NCBI RefSeq assembly: GCF_000260115.1
Contig: NZ_JH651379.1
Location: 3,312,240 to 3,376,239, forward strand
From: Galbibacter orientalis DSM 19592
GTDB taxonomy: Bacteria; Bacteroidota; Bacteroidia; Flavobacteriales; Flavobacteriaceae
Direction of reading: 5' to 3'
Length of the DNA stretch: 64,000 nucleotides
Below, one piece after another: positions 8,564 to 16,706 of the stretch. Each line of letters opens with the position of its first letter. Within the stretch, counting starts at the first letter, position 1. The notes below the pieces were generated by a model. That model saw nothing but the letters and a program-made list of their open reading frames with translations, was not told the origin of the DNA and ran no database searches. The translations under genes were made by a program, and so were the position numbers.

Positions 8564-10945
8564 TTAATTCGCGTTTATTCCAAGTAAACTTTTATTGAAT
8601 AAGTTATAGATTCTCGTATATTCATCTGTCCAACTACTAGGCTCTACAAAACCATGTCTTTCTACTGGATATATTGCCATATCCCAATTGGTTTTTCCTA
8701 ATTCAATTAATCTTTGCGACAAACGTACCATATCTTGAAAATGCACATTGTCGTCTACCATTCCATGAAGAATAAGTAAATCTCCTTTCAAACCCTCTGC
8801 AAAATAAATAGGAGAACTTCTTCTATAAGCCAAACTGTCTGTTGTTGGAGTATTTAAAATACGAGCTGTATATCCGTGGTTATACGCTGCCCAATCGCCA
8901 ACAGAACGAATTGCAGCACCTGCAGTAAAGGTATCAGCTTCGTTAAACATTGCCATAAGCGTAATAAAACCACCATAAGAACCTCCGTAGATTCCTACTT
9001 TTTCCTTGTGAATTCCAAGCTCTTTTACCAAATACGCTGCACCATCTACTTGGTCGCTTAAGTCTTTTCCTCCCATATGACGGTAAATACCTGTGCGCCA
9101 TTTACTGCCATATCCTGCACTTCCGCGGTAATCAATATCTAAAACAGTGTAACCATTGTCTACTAAAATATTATGAAACATATACTCACGGAAATAAGAA
9201 CTCCACCATTTATGAGCATTCTGTAAATATCCAGCACCATGAACAAAAATAACCGCAGCTTTATTTTTAGTACTTTCTGCTGGTTTATAGAGTCTGGCAT
9301 GCACTTCTGCACAATCATTTGCCTTAAAAGTAATTACTTCTGGGTCTTTCCAGTTATACTTTTTAAAAGCATCAGTAGTAGAATGTGTTAGTTGCTTAGC
9401 AGTTGTATTTTTGCTGTAAACAGGATTTTCTTTTATAAATAACTCTGTTGGTTTATTAGCATAAGAATAGAGAATAGCCATTTGTTTTTCATCAGGAGAA
9501 AGCGTTATATCATTTCTACCAACCATATCGGTTAGTTGCTCTAATTTTCCGCCATTTAAAGGCATTCTGTAAAATTGACGATCGCCAGGATGAGTTTTGT
9601 TTGCAGTAAAATACCAGTGCTTTTTATCGTTTGAAATTTTAGGATCGTAGATTTCAAACTCTCCTGAAGTTAGGGCTTTTGCTTTTTTAGTCTCCGTATT
9701 TAAAGTGTAAAGGTGAGAATAACCTGACTTTTCTGATTGAAACCAAATACTTTTCTCATCTGGCATCCAGCCAAGCTCTCCACCACGATATCCGCCAATG
9801 CCAGGTCCTGCAATCCATGCTGCATTATGTTGATGATCTAAATTAGTTACTGTTCCATCTTTTACATTTAATAGAACAATCCAGCGGTCTTTATAATCAT
9901 TGGTGTTAATATCTAAAACAGCTTTACTACCGTCTTTGTTCCAAATAGGACCACTTATATAACCAATTCGGTTGTCGTTTTTATAAACTTTATCTGGGTA
10001 ATCTTTAGTATATTCTGGAACGTAATCCAATCCTTCTAGGTTATCTAAAACAATAGGATAGGTTTTTCTGTTTTCGATATCGTAGATAAATAACTCGTAT
10101 GTGTCTGGAGTATCACCAACTTTAGAACGTGTATTCTGATCTTCTGTGTAGCCAGATTCGGTAACATAATGCGGTGTAATAGTCCCTTTACTATCTTCTC
10201 GTTTTACTGTTAGGTAGCTTACATATTTTCCATCCGGACTATTTTGCTGATTGTAAATAGATTTTCCATCTGTGTATATAGCAAGTGGTTTTTTAAGATT
10301 TTCTTTTTTATAAAAAACTTCTTGCTGATCTTTTTTTTCTTTTCGTTCCCGTAAAACATCAAATAAAGCTAATTGATCTTGGTGTAACCATTCGTCTTTT
10401 TCACTTCTTTTGTCTTCTTTCTCTTCTTTTTTTGTACTGAAATCTGTTATTTGTTTAGTAACGCCAGTTTCTATATCCCAAGTATAAATGTTATTATCTC
10501 TAACATAGGCAATTTGCGTTTCATTTTTGGTAAAATGAACATTGCTTTCTCTATCTTGGGTATTTGTAATTTGTGTTATTTCTGAAGTAGGAATGTCAAT
10601 TATAAAAACATCCCCATGTTTACTATATATTTTCTTTGACTTAGTACTGTTGAAAGTTCCGTAATTAGACGGTAATTTATAGGCTCTGTCAAAAGGAATT
10701 TTCTCAATTTTTTCTGAAGAAACTCGGTAAGCATACAGAGAATCACTGTAAGCATTTTCTGGATTCCAATCAAAATAAATTGCTTTGCCGTCCACCGACC
10801 AATTAGCATTTGATGGTAAATGCCCTACAAAATCATCACCTTGCATAATCTCTTTTATACTAAGGGTTGAATTGTTGTTTTCTTGGGCTTGAATAAAGCT
10901 AATACTAGCTAATAGGAATAGGTTTAGAAAGAAACTTTTTGTCAT
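8564..10945 (-). CDS. S9 family serine peptidase, dipeptidyl-peptidase IV-like
   Basis: A 793-residue secreted peptidase. It has a signal peptide (1-20), an N-terminal beta-propeller (about 30-530, repeated WxxDGK/SPD motifs such as NSPDGKYV and LSPDEKQM), then an alpha/beta-hydrolase domain. Catalytic Ser is in YGGSYGGF (about residue 655), Asp in MVDDNVHF (about 735) and His in ERHGFVEP (about 768). The family removes dipeptides from peptides, usually in the periplasm. A Lys/Glu-rich insertion (about 170-205) sits in the propeller. Length and architecture fit POP/DPP IV-like enzymes of Bacteroidetes. It appears to be a single-gene unit. Confidence 0.9.
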   Translation of the reverse strand: MTKSFFLNLFLLASISFIQAQENNNSTLSIKEIMQGDDFVGHLPSNANWSVDGKAIYFDWNPENAYSDSLYAYRVSSEKIEKIPFDRAYKLPSNYGTFNSTKSKKIYSKHGDVFIIDIPTSEITQITNTQDRESNVHFTKNETQIAYVRDNNIYTWDIETGVTKQITDFSTKKEEKEDKRSEKDEWLHQDQLALFDVLRERKEKKDQQEVFYKKENLKKPLAIYTDGKSIYNQQNSPDGKYVSYLTVKREDSKGTITPHYVTESGYTEDQNTRSKVGDTPDTYELFIYDIENRKTYPIVLDNLEGLDYVPEYTKDYPDKVYKNDNRIGYISGPIWNKDGSKAVLDINTNDYKDRWIVLLNVKDGTVTNLDHQHNAAWIAGPGIGGYRGGELGWMPDEKSIWFQSEKSGYSHLYTLNTETKKAKALTSGEFEIYDPKISNDKKHWYFTANKTHPGDRQFYRMPLNGGKLEQLTDMVGRNDITLSPDEKQMAILYSYANKPTELFIKENPVYSKNTTAKQLTHSTTDAFKKYNWKDPEVITFKANDCAEVHARLYKPAESTKNKAAVIFVHGAGYLQNAHKWWSSYFREYMFHNILVDNGYTVLDIDYRGSAGYGSKWRTGIYRHMGGKDLSDQVDGAAYLVKELGIHKEKVGIYGGSYGGFITLMAMFNEADTFTAGAAIRSVGDWAAYNHGYTARILNTPTTDSLAYRRSSPIYFAEGLKGDLLILHGMVDDNVHFQDMVRLSQRLIELGKTNWDMAIYPVERHGFVEPSSWTDEYTRIYNLFNKSLLGINAN

Positions 10946-11023
10946 TGTAGTTGCTATGATTTATAGGAAAAACCAAATATAATGATTTGTAGTAACTGGT
11001 GAAAATAGAATTCATTCTAATGA
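10946..11023. other. Short intergenic stretch before the accessory island
   Basis: Upstream region of the S9 peptidase gene. No distinct promoter match was recognised. The repeat-bounded accessory island begins at 11024. Confidence 0.4.
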
Positions 11024-11317
11024 GGTGTGCCTATTGCGCAAGGTAGCAAAAATTTGATATAGGCAGCTTTCTGCCATTGCCTACAACCTTAAAAAGTATC
11101 TGAAGTTCATCCAAAAACATGCTAAAAGTGGAGTGGGAAGCTTAAAAGGCTCATCTTCTTTTTTAAAAGCTCTTCAAAAACATATTTTATGCTGTTTTAA
11201 GTTCCCTAATTTTAACGTACAACTTAATTAGATCGTAAAATAAAAGCCCTTAAAAGGGCTTATATCTATCTTGTTTTTATAAAGTCTTGTGCAACCTGGT
11301 TACTGGTGTTGGCAATC
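11024..11317 (+). repeat. Island boundary repeat: U unit plus core unit R1
   Basis: Two parts. U (11024-11150) begins GGTGTGCCTATTGCGCAAGG and recurs almost identically at 15622-15750. The core (about 11170-11317) recurs at about 11980-12136, 14590-14714 and 15490-15620. It holds a perfect hairpin (AAGCCCTTAAAAGGGCTT) and ends CCTGGTTACTGGTGTTGGCAA in two pieces. The end GTTGGCAA is the inverse of the GTTACCAAC that begins the next repeat, so the gene block between them has inverted ends. It is read here as an attC-like site or boundary of a cassette array. The repeat itself is certain; the attC reading is inference. Confidence 0.75.
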
Positions 11318-11323
11318 AGGCTT

Positions 11324-11641
11324 TTATTTTGTTCGTTTCATTTTCGGCGGATTTTGCCGTGTATCAAAAATATCAGCAATTTTTATAAATCCGTTTTGTT
11401 CATCAACAGAATATATCATTTTGTGATTTTTGAAAACCAAATAGCGATATTGAATTACCCTATCTGTTAGTAATTCTTCTTCTTGTCCTATGAGGGATGC
11501 TTTTATTAATTTTTCAGATTCTTTAATTATTCCAGTTACAATTTTAGTAGCAACTTTTAAACTTGCTTTCTTTTCGTAATATTCATAAATTTCGTCAAGT
11601 TGAGTTTCAGAAAAGTCAGACCAAATAATTTTAAAGTTCAT
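11324..11641 (-). CDS. ParE/RelE-family toxin
   Basis: A 105-residue type II toxin of the RelE/ParE superfamily. The N-terminal IIWSDFSETQLDEIYEYYEKKAS helix pair, central LIGQEEELL and RYLVFKNHKMIYSVDEQ beta-sheet, and C-terminal IADIFDTRQNP are typical. It would inhibit growth by blocking gyrase (ParE) or cutting mRNA (RelE); the sequence alone does not decide. Its ATG overlaps the TAA of the upstream antitoxin gene by one base (TAATG), so translation is coupled. It lies directly against repeat R1, with only 6 bp between, as expected for a cassette-borne gene. Confidence 0.85.
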   Translation of the reverse strand: MNFKIIWSDFSETQLDEIYEYYEKKASLKVATKIVTGIIKESEKLIKASLIGQEEELLTDRVIQYRYLVFKNHKMIYSVDEQNGFIKIADIFDTRQNPPKMKRTK

Positions 11642-11874
11642 TATTCATATTTGGCTAAAAGCTCAGAACTTGTTTTAAATCGATTGTTTTTAAAATCCGA
11701 TTCCGATTTGTCAATTCGTTTGTTTAACTTATCTATGGTCATAGGTCTAAAAAGTCTTTCGTCAGAAGTATCTTTTTCCTTTTTTAATATTTTCTCAAGC
11801 TTGGAAATTGTCTCCTCGCTTTGAAGTTTTAAGAATTCTTGAATAAATTCTATTTTTCGAGCTTCTATATTCAT
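11641..11874 (-). CDS. Antitoxin of the ParE/RelE-type pair
   Basis: A 77-residue, highly charged protein (MNIEARKIEFIQEFLKLQSE...), rich in Lys and Glu with a predicted helical N-terminus and a C-terminal helix ending FKTSSELLAKYE. Its position immediately 5' of the toxin and its size identify it as the antitoxin. I do not recognise a standard DNA-binding fold with certainty. A promoter TTG-N19-TATCTTTG lies 18 bp upstream (11921-11892, minus strand), so the pair has its own promoter inside the cassette. Confidence 0.75.
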   Translation of the reverse strand: MNIEARKIEFIQEFLKLQSEETISKLEKILKKEKDTSDERLFRPMTIDKLNKRIDKSESDFKNNRFKTSSELLAKYE

Positions 11875-11891
11875 TTCGAATTTCTTTTTAT

Positions 11892-11921
11892 CAAAGATAC
11901 TAAATTATCAAATTCAATCAA
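11892..11921 (-). promoter_or_regulatory. Promoter of the toxin-antitoxin pair
   Basis: On the minus strand TTG (11921-11919) is followed after exactly 19 bp by TATCTTTG (11899-11892). This matches the Bacteroidetes sigma-A consensus TTG-N19-TAnnTTTG. It ends 17 bp before the antitoxin ATG. Confidence 0.7.
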
Positions 11922-11947
11922 TATCTTTCTTGGTTTAACGAATCTTT

Positions 11948-12136
11948 CAGCTTGTTACCAACGGTCGCTCGTATATTTACAAAGCTTTACTAAAACACAT
12001 TTTATGCTGTTTTAAGCTCTCTAATTTTAATGTACAACTTAATTAGATCGTAAAATAAAAGCCCTTAAAAGGGCTTAAAACTATCTTGTTTTTATAAAGT
12101 CTTGTGCAACCTGGTTACTGGTGTAGTTGACGGTAG
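11948..12136 (+). repeat. Cassette-boundary repeat R2
   Basis: Begins CAGCTTGTTACCAACGGTCG and ends with CTGGTTACTGGTGT then GTTGACGGTA. The first 18 bp recur exactly at 15442. The core hairpin AAGCCCTTAAAAGGGCTT is present. The end GTTGACGGTAG is the imperfect inverse of TTACCGCCAAC at 14317-14327, so gene block 2 also has inverted ends. The outer parts GTTACCAACGG and CCTGGTTACTGG can pair imperfectly, as the two strands of an attC fold would. Confidence 0.75.
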
Positions 12137-12139
12137 TTT

Positions 12140-13621
12140 TTATTCTACTGTTTCAATTTCGAATATTTCTTTTCCTTGCTCGCCCAAGTAGTGAGCTAAT
12201 ATCTTTTCATAAACTTTATATCCATCATTTACATTCGTGAAGATTATCAATCCTTTTTTTGTTTTCGGAAATATGAAAACAATGGTTTGAACTCCTTTGT
12301 CTGCTCCACCGTGTGATAATGCGTAATCTCCATTTTTAAAATTATAAATTTCAAATCCGAGGCCGAAGTGTTTTCCGTTTTTGGTTGCAACTTGATGAGT
12401 AACCATATCCTCAAATACTTTTTCGGAAAGTCCGACACCGTTCATTACACTAACCAAAAACTTTCCATAATCTTCAACTGTTGTCAATAAATCGTCAGCA
12501 CCATTTGCTGTTTTGTTTTTAACTGTTTCATAGGTATTTCCTTTGTTGTCATATCCAGCGGCTAATCGAGATTCGTCAATCTTATCATTCCAAATATATT
12601 GCGTGTCGGTCATTGTCAAGGGGTCAAAGATTAATTCCTTGGCTAATTGGTTTAAAGGTTTTCCAAATTTACTTTCCAAAGCCTTTCTCAAATATTCAAG
12701 CCCTTCTCCCGAATATTGATATTGTGTTCCTGGTTCAAAATGAAAATTCAATTTTTTTGATTTATTTGAATATCTCCAATTTGGAAATCCAGTTTGATGA
12801 CTTAAAATATGCCTTGTAGTAAGTTTTTTATTTCTTGGGTCATCTGCAACGTCTGGATCAGTCCAATAGTTATAAATAGGCTCGTCCAAGTTCCATTTGC
12901 CCAAACTGACTAATTTCAAGGCAACTATTGCGGTTACGGGTTTCGTTAAAGAAGCTACATTGAAAATCGTATTATAAGGTGCAGTTTCTCCATCTATAAG
13001 GTTGCCATATACTTTTATTTGTTGAAGTTTACCTTCATTGATGACACCAATTCCTAAAGTTGGGATATTGTTTGATTTTAACCATTTTTTAATGTCTTTG
13101 TCGTTATCGAAAATAGAGTTATCTGTTTTTTGTACTTCATATGCCCGATGTCCATAACTTAAGGATGTGGTTAATTTCCAATCGCCGTTTTCCAACATCC
13201 AGATGTTTGAGAACTTTGCAGAACCTGGTTCACTTTCTTTACTTTCGTAAAATAAATGTTCTCCGTTTTGAATTGCTCCATACAAAATGCCATTTCTATA
13301 AAGCGGAAAAACCTCTGTACTTTCTTTTACTAAAAATCTTTTTACCTGACGTGTTTCGGGACTTTTACATAGCCCGTTTTTTAGGTCGTAAAGAAATTTT
13401 GTTTTGTCCGAAATTCCATCTTTGTCGTGATAAAATTTTAAGTTTTCGCTTAATAAATTTTCATACTGTTTAATATCGCAAGTGTTGAATCCAACATTAA
13501 ACAGCAAACTGTCTTTTGATAGTATCGTTTTATAAAGTTCTGAATTTTTGTCCGCTTGTGCTTTACAAATTGGAGAAAGCAAGCAAGTAATAATAAGGCT
13601 TAAGATTATTTTTGTTGTCAT
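12140..13621 (-). CDS. Serine hydrolase, class C beta-lactamase family, with an NTF2-like N-terminal domain
   Basis: Best start ATG 13621 (MTTKIILSLIITCLLSP..., a clear signal peptide). The frame is open 28 codons further up, but those residues are unlike a leader. 493 residues: an NTF2/DUF4440-like domain (about 25-150, DNGDWKLTTSLSYGHR-type end), then a penicillin-binding-protein/beta-lactamase domain with SLTK (SxxK), YSGEGLEYL (YxG/N position) and LSHGGADKG (the KTG-equivalent HxG). Many family members are D-aminopeptidases or esterases, so resistance should not be assumed. The gene lies in the second block of the cassette-like island, with its stop 4 bp from repeat R2. Confidence 0.85.
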   Translation of the reverse strand: MTTKIILSLIITCLLSPICKAQADKNSELYKTILSKDSLLFNVGFNTCDIKQYENLLSENLKFYHDKDGISDKTKFLYDLKNGLCKSPETRQVKRFLVKESTEVFPLYRNGILYGAIQNGEHLFYESKESEPGSAKFSNIWMLENGDWKLTTSLSYGHRAYEVQKTDNSIFDNDKDIKKWLKSNNIPTLGIGVINEGKLQQIKVYGNLIDGETAPYNTIFNVASLTKPVTAIVALKLVSLGKWNLDEPIYNYWTDPDVADDPRNKKLTTRHILSHQTGFPNWRYSNKSKKLNFHFEPGTQYQYSGEGLEYLRKALESKFGKPLNQLAKELIFDPLTMTDTQYIWNDKIDESRLAAGYDNKGNTYETVKNKTANGADDLLTTVEDYGKFLVSVMNGVGLSEKVFEDMVTHQVATKNGKHFGLGFEIYNFKNGDYALSHGGADKGVQTIVFIFPKTKKGLIIFTNVNDGYKVYEKILAHYLGEQGKEIFEIETVE

Positions 13622-13730
13622 ATTGAGTTTTGTTTTTGCTGCAAATAATAATTTTGCACAAAGTTTAAAAACCCATTTTCTGTATGCTAAAAATCTACAC
13701 GACAATAACTCGACAAAAACCCGACAATCT

Positions 13731-14303
13731 TTATATCATATTGAAATTCAGTTTGTAATAAAGTTTTTTACGCTTATCTATTTCAATTGCATTTCGAATG
13801 ATAATGAAAACATTCGATAAAACAATTAGTATCATTAGGATTAAACTAAACTGGTTTCCCAGTTTCAAAAAAATCCCCAACATAAACACAATAGGTGCTA
13901 AAATGGTCCAAAGTATTTGTAATGAAATAAGCTGTTTGGTTAAACTGTTCTTTTGTTTCATAATGAACATCAGAACAAGAGGAATGATGATATTTAAGGG
14001 CGGAATCAAAATAAATGGAATTGAAGATAGGTTTATTATTTTTAGAAAAGAGTAGTTAATCAAAACCACTTCTTGGGGTTCTTTTTTAATTTTATTAGCT
14101 TCAATTTTTTCTTGTTTAATTTCTGTATAAATCAATTCATTTTCTGCTATTTCTAATGCTTTCGCTAAAGCCCGAAGCGTGAATCCCTTGGGCTCTTTTC
14201 CCGTTTCAATCCGCTGTATTGTCCTTGCTGAAATACCTGATTTTTCCGATAACTCTTCTTGAGTTAGATTTTGTTGTTCTCTTAAGGTTTTAAGTTTGGA
14301 CAT
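13731..14303 (-). CDS. XRE-family HTH regulator with a C-terminal membrane domain
   Basis: Best start ATG 14303 (MSKLKTLREQQNLTQEEL), giving 190 residues; the longer frame to 14462 reads through repeat-like DNA. The helix-turn-helix is at residues 1-57 (SGISARTIQRIETG), then a linker, then three to four hydrophobic segments (about 90-175, including SSIPFILIPPLNIIIPL and LILMILIVLSNVFIII). This HTH plus small membrane domain layout is common in Bacteroidetes and suggests a membrane-tethered regulator. The target is unknown. It lies 109 bp upstream of the serine hydrolase gene on the same strand, in the same cassette. Confidence 0.8.
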   Translation of the reverse strand: MSKLKTLREQQNLTQEELSEKSGISARTIQRIETGKEPKGFTLRALAKALEIAENELIYTEIKQEKIEANKIKKEPQEVVLINYSFLKIINLSSIPFILIPPLNIIIPLVLMFIMKQKNSLTKQLISLQILWTILAPIVFMLGIFLKLGNQFSLILMILIVLSNVFIIIRNAIEIDKRKKLYYKLNFNMI

Positions 14304-14316
14304 ATTTTGTTTTAAA

Positions 14317-14475
14317 TTACCGCCAACGTATTTGGCTATGATTTTGTTGCATGAAAATCCGTGAGGATTTTCCACCGTAAACCGAAGATAGCAAATTTGC
14401 GAAGAATTTCCGCGAGGAAAATCAGACGTAGTAAACTTGCAACGACCTTTGGTTAAGCCCAAAATTGAGCAATTA
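14317..14475. repeat. Structured non-coding DNA at the start of cassette block 2
   Basis: Begins TTACCGCCAACG, the imperfect inverse of the R2 end, and is unusually G+C-rich for the region. It contains a perfect hairpin GAAAATCC-gtga-GGATTTTC and a related imperfect one (GAATTTCC-gcga-GGAAAATC). No protein family was recognised in the open frame here. It is read as part of the attC-like boundary rather than coding DNA. Confidence 0.5.
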
Positions 14476-14714
14476 TTTATGCTAACTTGTGCCTATTACA
14501 TAAGTTAGCATAAATTTGACATAGGATTACTATTAACTTTTGAAATGCAAGAACTAGAAAAAGAAACAACGTTAAAAGATAATTACTTTTTTAAGCTTCC
14601 TAATTTTAACTTACAGCTTAATTAGATCGTAAAATAAAAGCCCTTAAAAGGGCTTAAAACTATCTTGTTTTTATAAAATTAATGGTTTGTGTAAGGGTTA
14701 GCATTGTTGGCAAC
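14476..14714 (+). repeat. Cassette-boundary repeat R3
   Basis: Opens with a long inverted repeat (14476-14514): 16-bp arms TTTATGCTAACTTGTG / CATAAGTTAGCATAAA with one mismatch and a 7-nt loop, containing GCTAAC and GTTAGC, which resemble attC core boxes. Then comes the shared core, from about 14590, with the AAGCCCTTAAAAGGGCTT hairpin. It ends GGGTTAGCATTGTTGGCAAC. The U-like sequence GTGCCTATTACATAAG lies inside the inverted repeat. Confidence 0.72.
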
Positions 14715-14725
14715 TGACTTTTTTA

Positions 14726-15082
14726 TCAATAATCTTGAACTAACACTTCAGTCGGAATGTGAAGTGTTGAATTCAGTTTTCTTATCATTCCTAAAGTCAG
14801 TTTTCGTTTTTTGCTTAAAATTTCACTAACTCTACTTTTAAATCCTACAACTTCGGCTAAATCTTTTTGTTTCATTCCCATTTGCTCCATTCGGAATTTG
14901 ATTGCCTCAATAGGGTCAGGCATTCCAATTGGAAAGTTCTCATTTTCATATTTGTCAATTAAGATTGAAAGGATTTCCAATTCATCTCCTTGATCAGTTC
15001 CTTTTTTTGCATCAAAAATTTCTTCAAGTCTGTTCAGAGCGTTTTGATAGTCTTTTTCGTTCCTTATTGGTGTTATCTTCAT
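14726..15082 (-). CDS. higA: HigA-like antitoxin with XRE helix-turn-helix
   Basis: A 118-residue antitoxin. The N-terminal half (MKITPIRNEKDYQNALNRLEEI...) binds the toxin. The C-terminal helix-turn-helix (about 60-110, EQMGMKQKDLAEVVGFKSRVSEILSKK in pieces) binds DNA. This is the standard layout of HigA partners of HigB2-type toxins. It starts 2 bp after the toxin gene stop. The palindrome at 15413-15427 is a plausible operator for its autorepression. It occupies the third cassette block, with its stop 11 bp from the R3 end. Confidence 0.85.
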   Translation of the reverse strand: MKITPIRNEKDYQNALNRLEEIFDAKKGTDQGDELEILSILIDKYENENFPIGMPDPIEAIKFRMEQMGMKQKDLAEVVGFKSRVSEILSKKRKLTLGMIRKLNSTLHIPTEVLVQDY

Positions 15083-15084
15083 GA

Positions 15085-15378
15085 TCAGATATTATTTGCG
15101 TCTATTTTGTCATATTCTGCGTGAGTTCCGATGAATCTTATCCAGCATATTTGATATTCAAAGTTGAATTTTACAATCAATCGGTAGTTGTTGCCTTTAA
15201 TATTGTAAACAATTCTATTGTCTTTTAAAATACTTGCACTTGGATAATCGTTTTTTAATTCATTAATATTTTTCCATTCGGATTTTTCAGTTTCTCTAAA
15301 CCAAGACTTTAATTGTTCTTCACAGTCAACGTGTTTCTCCCAAAAGTCTCGTAAAGTTCGTTTCGCTATTACTCTCAC
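15085..15378 (-). CDS. higB: HigB-type mRNA-interferase toxin
   Basis: A 97-residue toxin of the HigB family (PF09907-like): MRVIAKRTLRDFWEKHVDCEEQLKSW at the start, central NDYPSASILKDNRIVYNIKGNNYRLIVKFN, and the C-terminal RFIGTHAEYDKI box. Toxins of this class cut mRNA at the ribosome. The toxin precedes the antitoxin in the operon, the usual HigBA order. A -7 element TATATTTG lies 18 bp upstream. Confidence 0.87.
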   Translation of the reverse strand: MRVIAKRTLRDFWEKHVDCEEQLKSWFRETEKSEWKNINELKNDYPSASILKDNRIVYNIKGNNYRLIVKFNFEYQICWIRFIGTHAEYDKIDANNI

Positions 15379-15395
15379 ATTATACTTGTTTGTAG

Positions 15396-15427
15396 CAAAT
15401 ATAATAAAAAAGTTACCAAATCGGTAA
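15396..15427 (-). promoter_or_regulatory. higBA promoter with palindromic operator
   Basis: TATATTTG (15403-15396, minus strand) is a -7 element. Just upstream is the palindrome TTACC-aaatc-GGTAA (15413-15427). Its position over the upstream promoter region suits autorepression by HigA. Confidence 0.6.
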
Positions 15428-15441
15428 TTCGTTTTGTTTTT

Positions 15442-15750
15442 CAGCTTGTTACCAACGGTCGACTCGTATATTTACAAAGCTCTTCAAAAACACATTTTAT
15501 GCTGTTTTAAGCTGCCTAATTTTAACATGCAACTTAATTAGATCGTAAAATATAAGCCCTGAAAAGGGCCTATATTGATCTTGTTTTTATAAAATTAATG
15601 GCTTGTGCAATCTGGTTAACGGGTGTGCCTATTGCACAAGGTAGCAAAAATTTGATATAGGCAGCTTTCTGCCATTGCCTACAACCTTAAAAAATACCTT
15701 AAGTTCATCCAAAAACATGCTAAAAGTGGAATGGAAAGCCAAAAGGCTTA
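15442..15750 (+). repeat. Island boundary repeat: core R4 plus U unit
   Basis: Begins with the same 18 bp as R2 (CAGCTTGTTACCAACGGT), continues through the shared core, then the U unit (15622-15750) that also opens the island at 11024. The join holds a perfect 10-bp inverted repeat CTTGTGCAAT / ATTGCACAAG (15602-15640). U therefore forms a direct repeat of about 130 bp flanking the whole 4.6-kb island. Confidence 0.75.
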
Positions 15751-15776
15751 TGTAACCCATAGTTTCGTAAAGTTAT

Positions 15777-16682
15777 TTAATTGAAAGATTGTCTAAATGC
15801 AATAGGAGAAATGTTGGTTTTATTCTTGAATAGTTTACTAAATGAAGCAGGATATTCAAAACCTAATTCATAGGCAATTTCACTCACGCTTAATTCCGTA
15901 GTTGATAATTTCTCTTTAGCTTTTTCTATTACCTTATTCTGGATATGTTGCTTTGTACTTTGTCCACTTACTATTTTTAAAGTATTGCTCAGATAATTAG
16001 GAGAAAGATTTAAGTCATTTGCAATTTGAGTAACAGATGGAACTCCATTAATAAGGGATTCATTATTATTAAAGTAGCTGTTTAATACTTGTTCTAGTTT
16101 TATAAGAATTTGATTATTGCTAATTTTACGGGTAATAAATTGTCGTTCGTAATAACGTTCAGCATAATTGAGTAATAATTCTATTTGTGAAATGATAATA
16201 TTTTGACTGAATTTGTCAATATTAGACTGATATTCTCTTTGTATGTTTTTAAAAATATCTACAATAATATTTTCTTCCTTGTTGGAAAGAAAAAGCGCTT
16301 CATTAACGGCATACCCAAAGAAATCATAATCTTTAATCGACCCAGCTAATGAGGTATTCCATAAAAAGTCTGGATGAATAAGAAGTAGCCACCCAGACGG
16401 ATTTACTTTTATGTTTTGATTTATTGTAACTGTTAGTATTTGTTTTGGTGCTACAAATGAAAAAACACCTTCATTAAAATCATACTTTTGTTGTCCATAA
16501 TTAAATTTTTCACTTACATTTCGTTTTAAACAAATAGAATAAAAGTCCTGCATCCATTTAATTTTATCAGAATCTGTAGAGTAATTTACTTGGCTATAGT
16601 CTATTAAGCTAATCAATGGATGTTCAGGCTTAGGTAAATTACTATAGGTATGAAATTCACTTATGGATTTAAATCGATACAT
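15777..16682 (-). CDS. AraC-family transcriptional regulator
   Basis: A 301-residue regulator. The N-terminal sensing region (1-190) is not recognisable. The C-terminal AraC DNA-binding domain has two helix-turn-helix motifs (about 205-300): PSVTQIANDLNLSPNYLSNT and LSVSEIAYELGFEYPASFSKLFKN in pieces, ending SPIAFRQSFN. It lies 24 bp downstream of the Atu4866-like gene and is in line with the SDR gene, so it probably controls this cluster. The gene begins just outside the cassette island. Confidence 0.9.
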   Translation of the reverse strand: MYRFKSISEFHTYSNLPKPEHPLISLIDYSQVNYSTDSDKIKWMQDFYSICLKRNVSEKFNYGQQKYDFNEGVFSFVAPKQILTVTINQNIKVNPSGWLLLIHPDFLWNTSLAGSIKDYDFFGYAVNEALFLSNKEENIIVDIFKNIQREYQSNIDKFSQNIIISQIELLLNYAERYYERQFITRKISNNQILIKLEQVLNSYFNNNESLINGVPSVTQIANDLNLSPNYLSNTLKIVSGQSTKQHIQNKVIEKAKEKLSTTELSVSEIAYELGFEYPASFSKLFKNKTNISPIAFRQSFN

Positions 16683-16706
16683 TGTTTTCTTTTTTTAAAT
16701 TTAAGA

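Noticed and set aside
12140-13621. Beta-lactam resistance gene
   Set aside because: The SxxK/HxG family is broad and includes esterases and peptidases; nothing in the sequence indicates penicillin hydrolysis.
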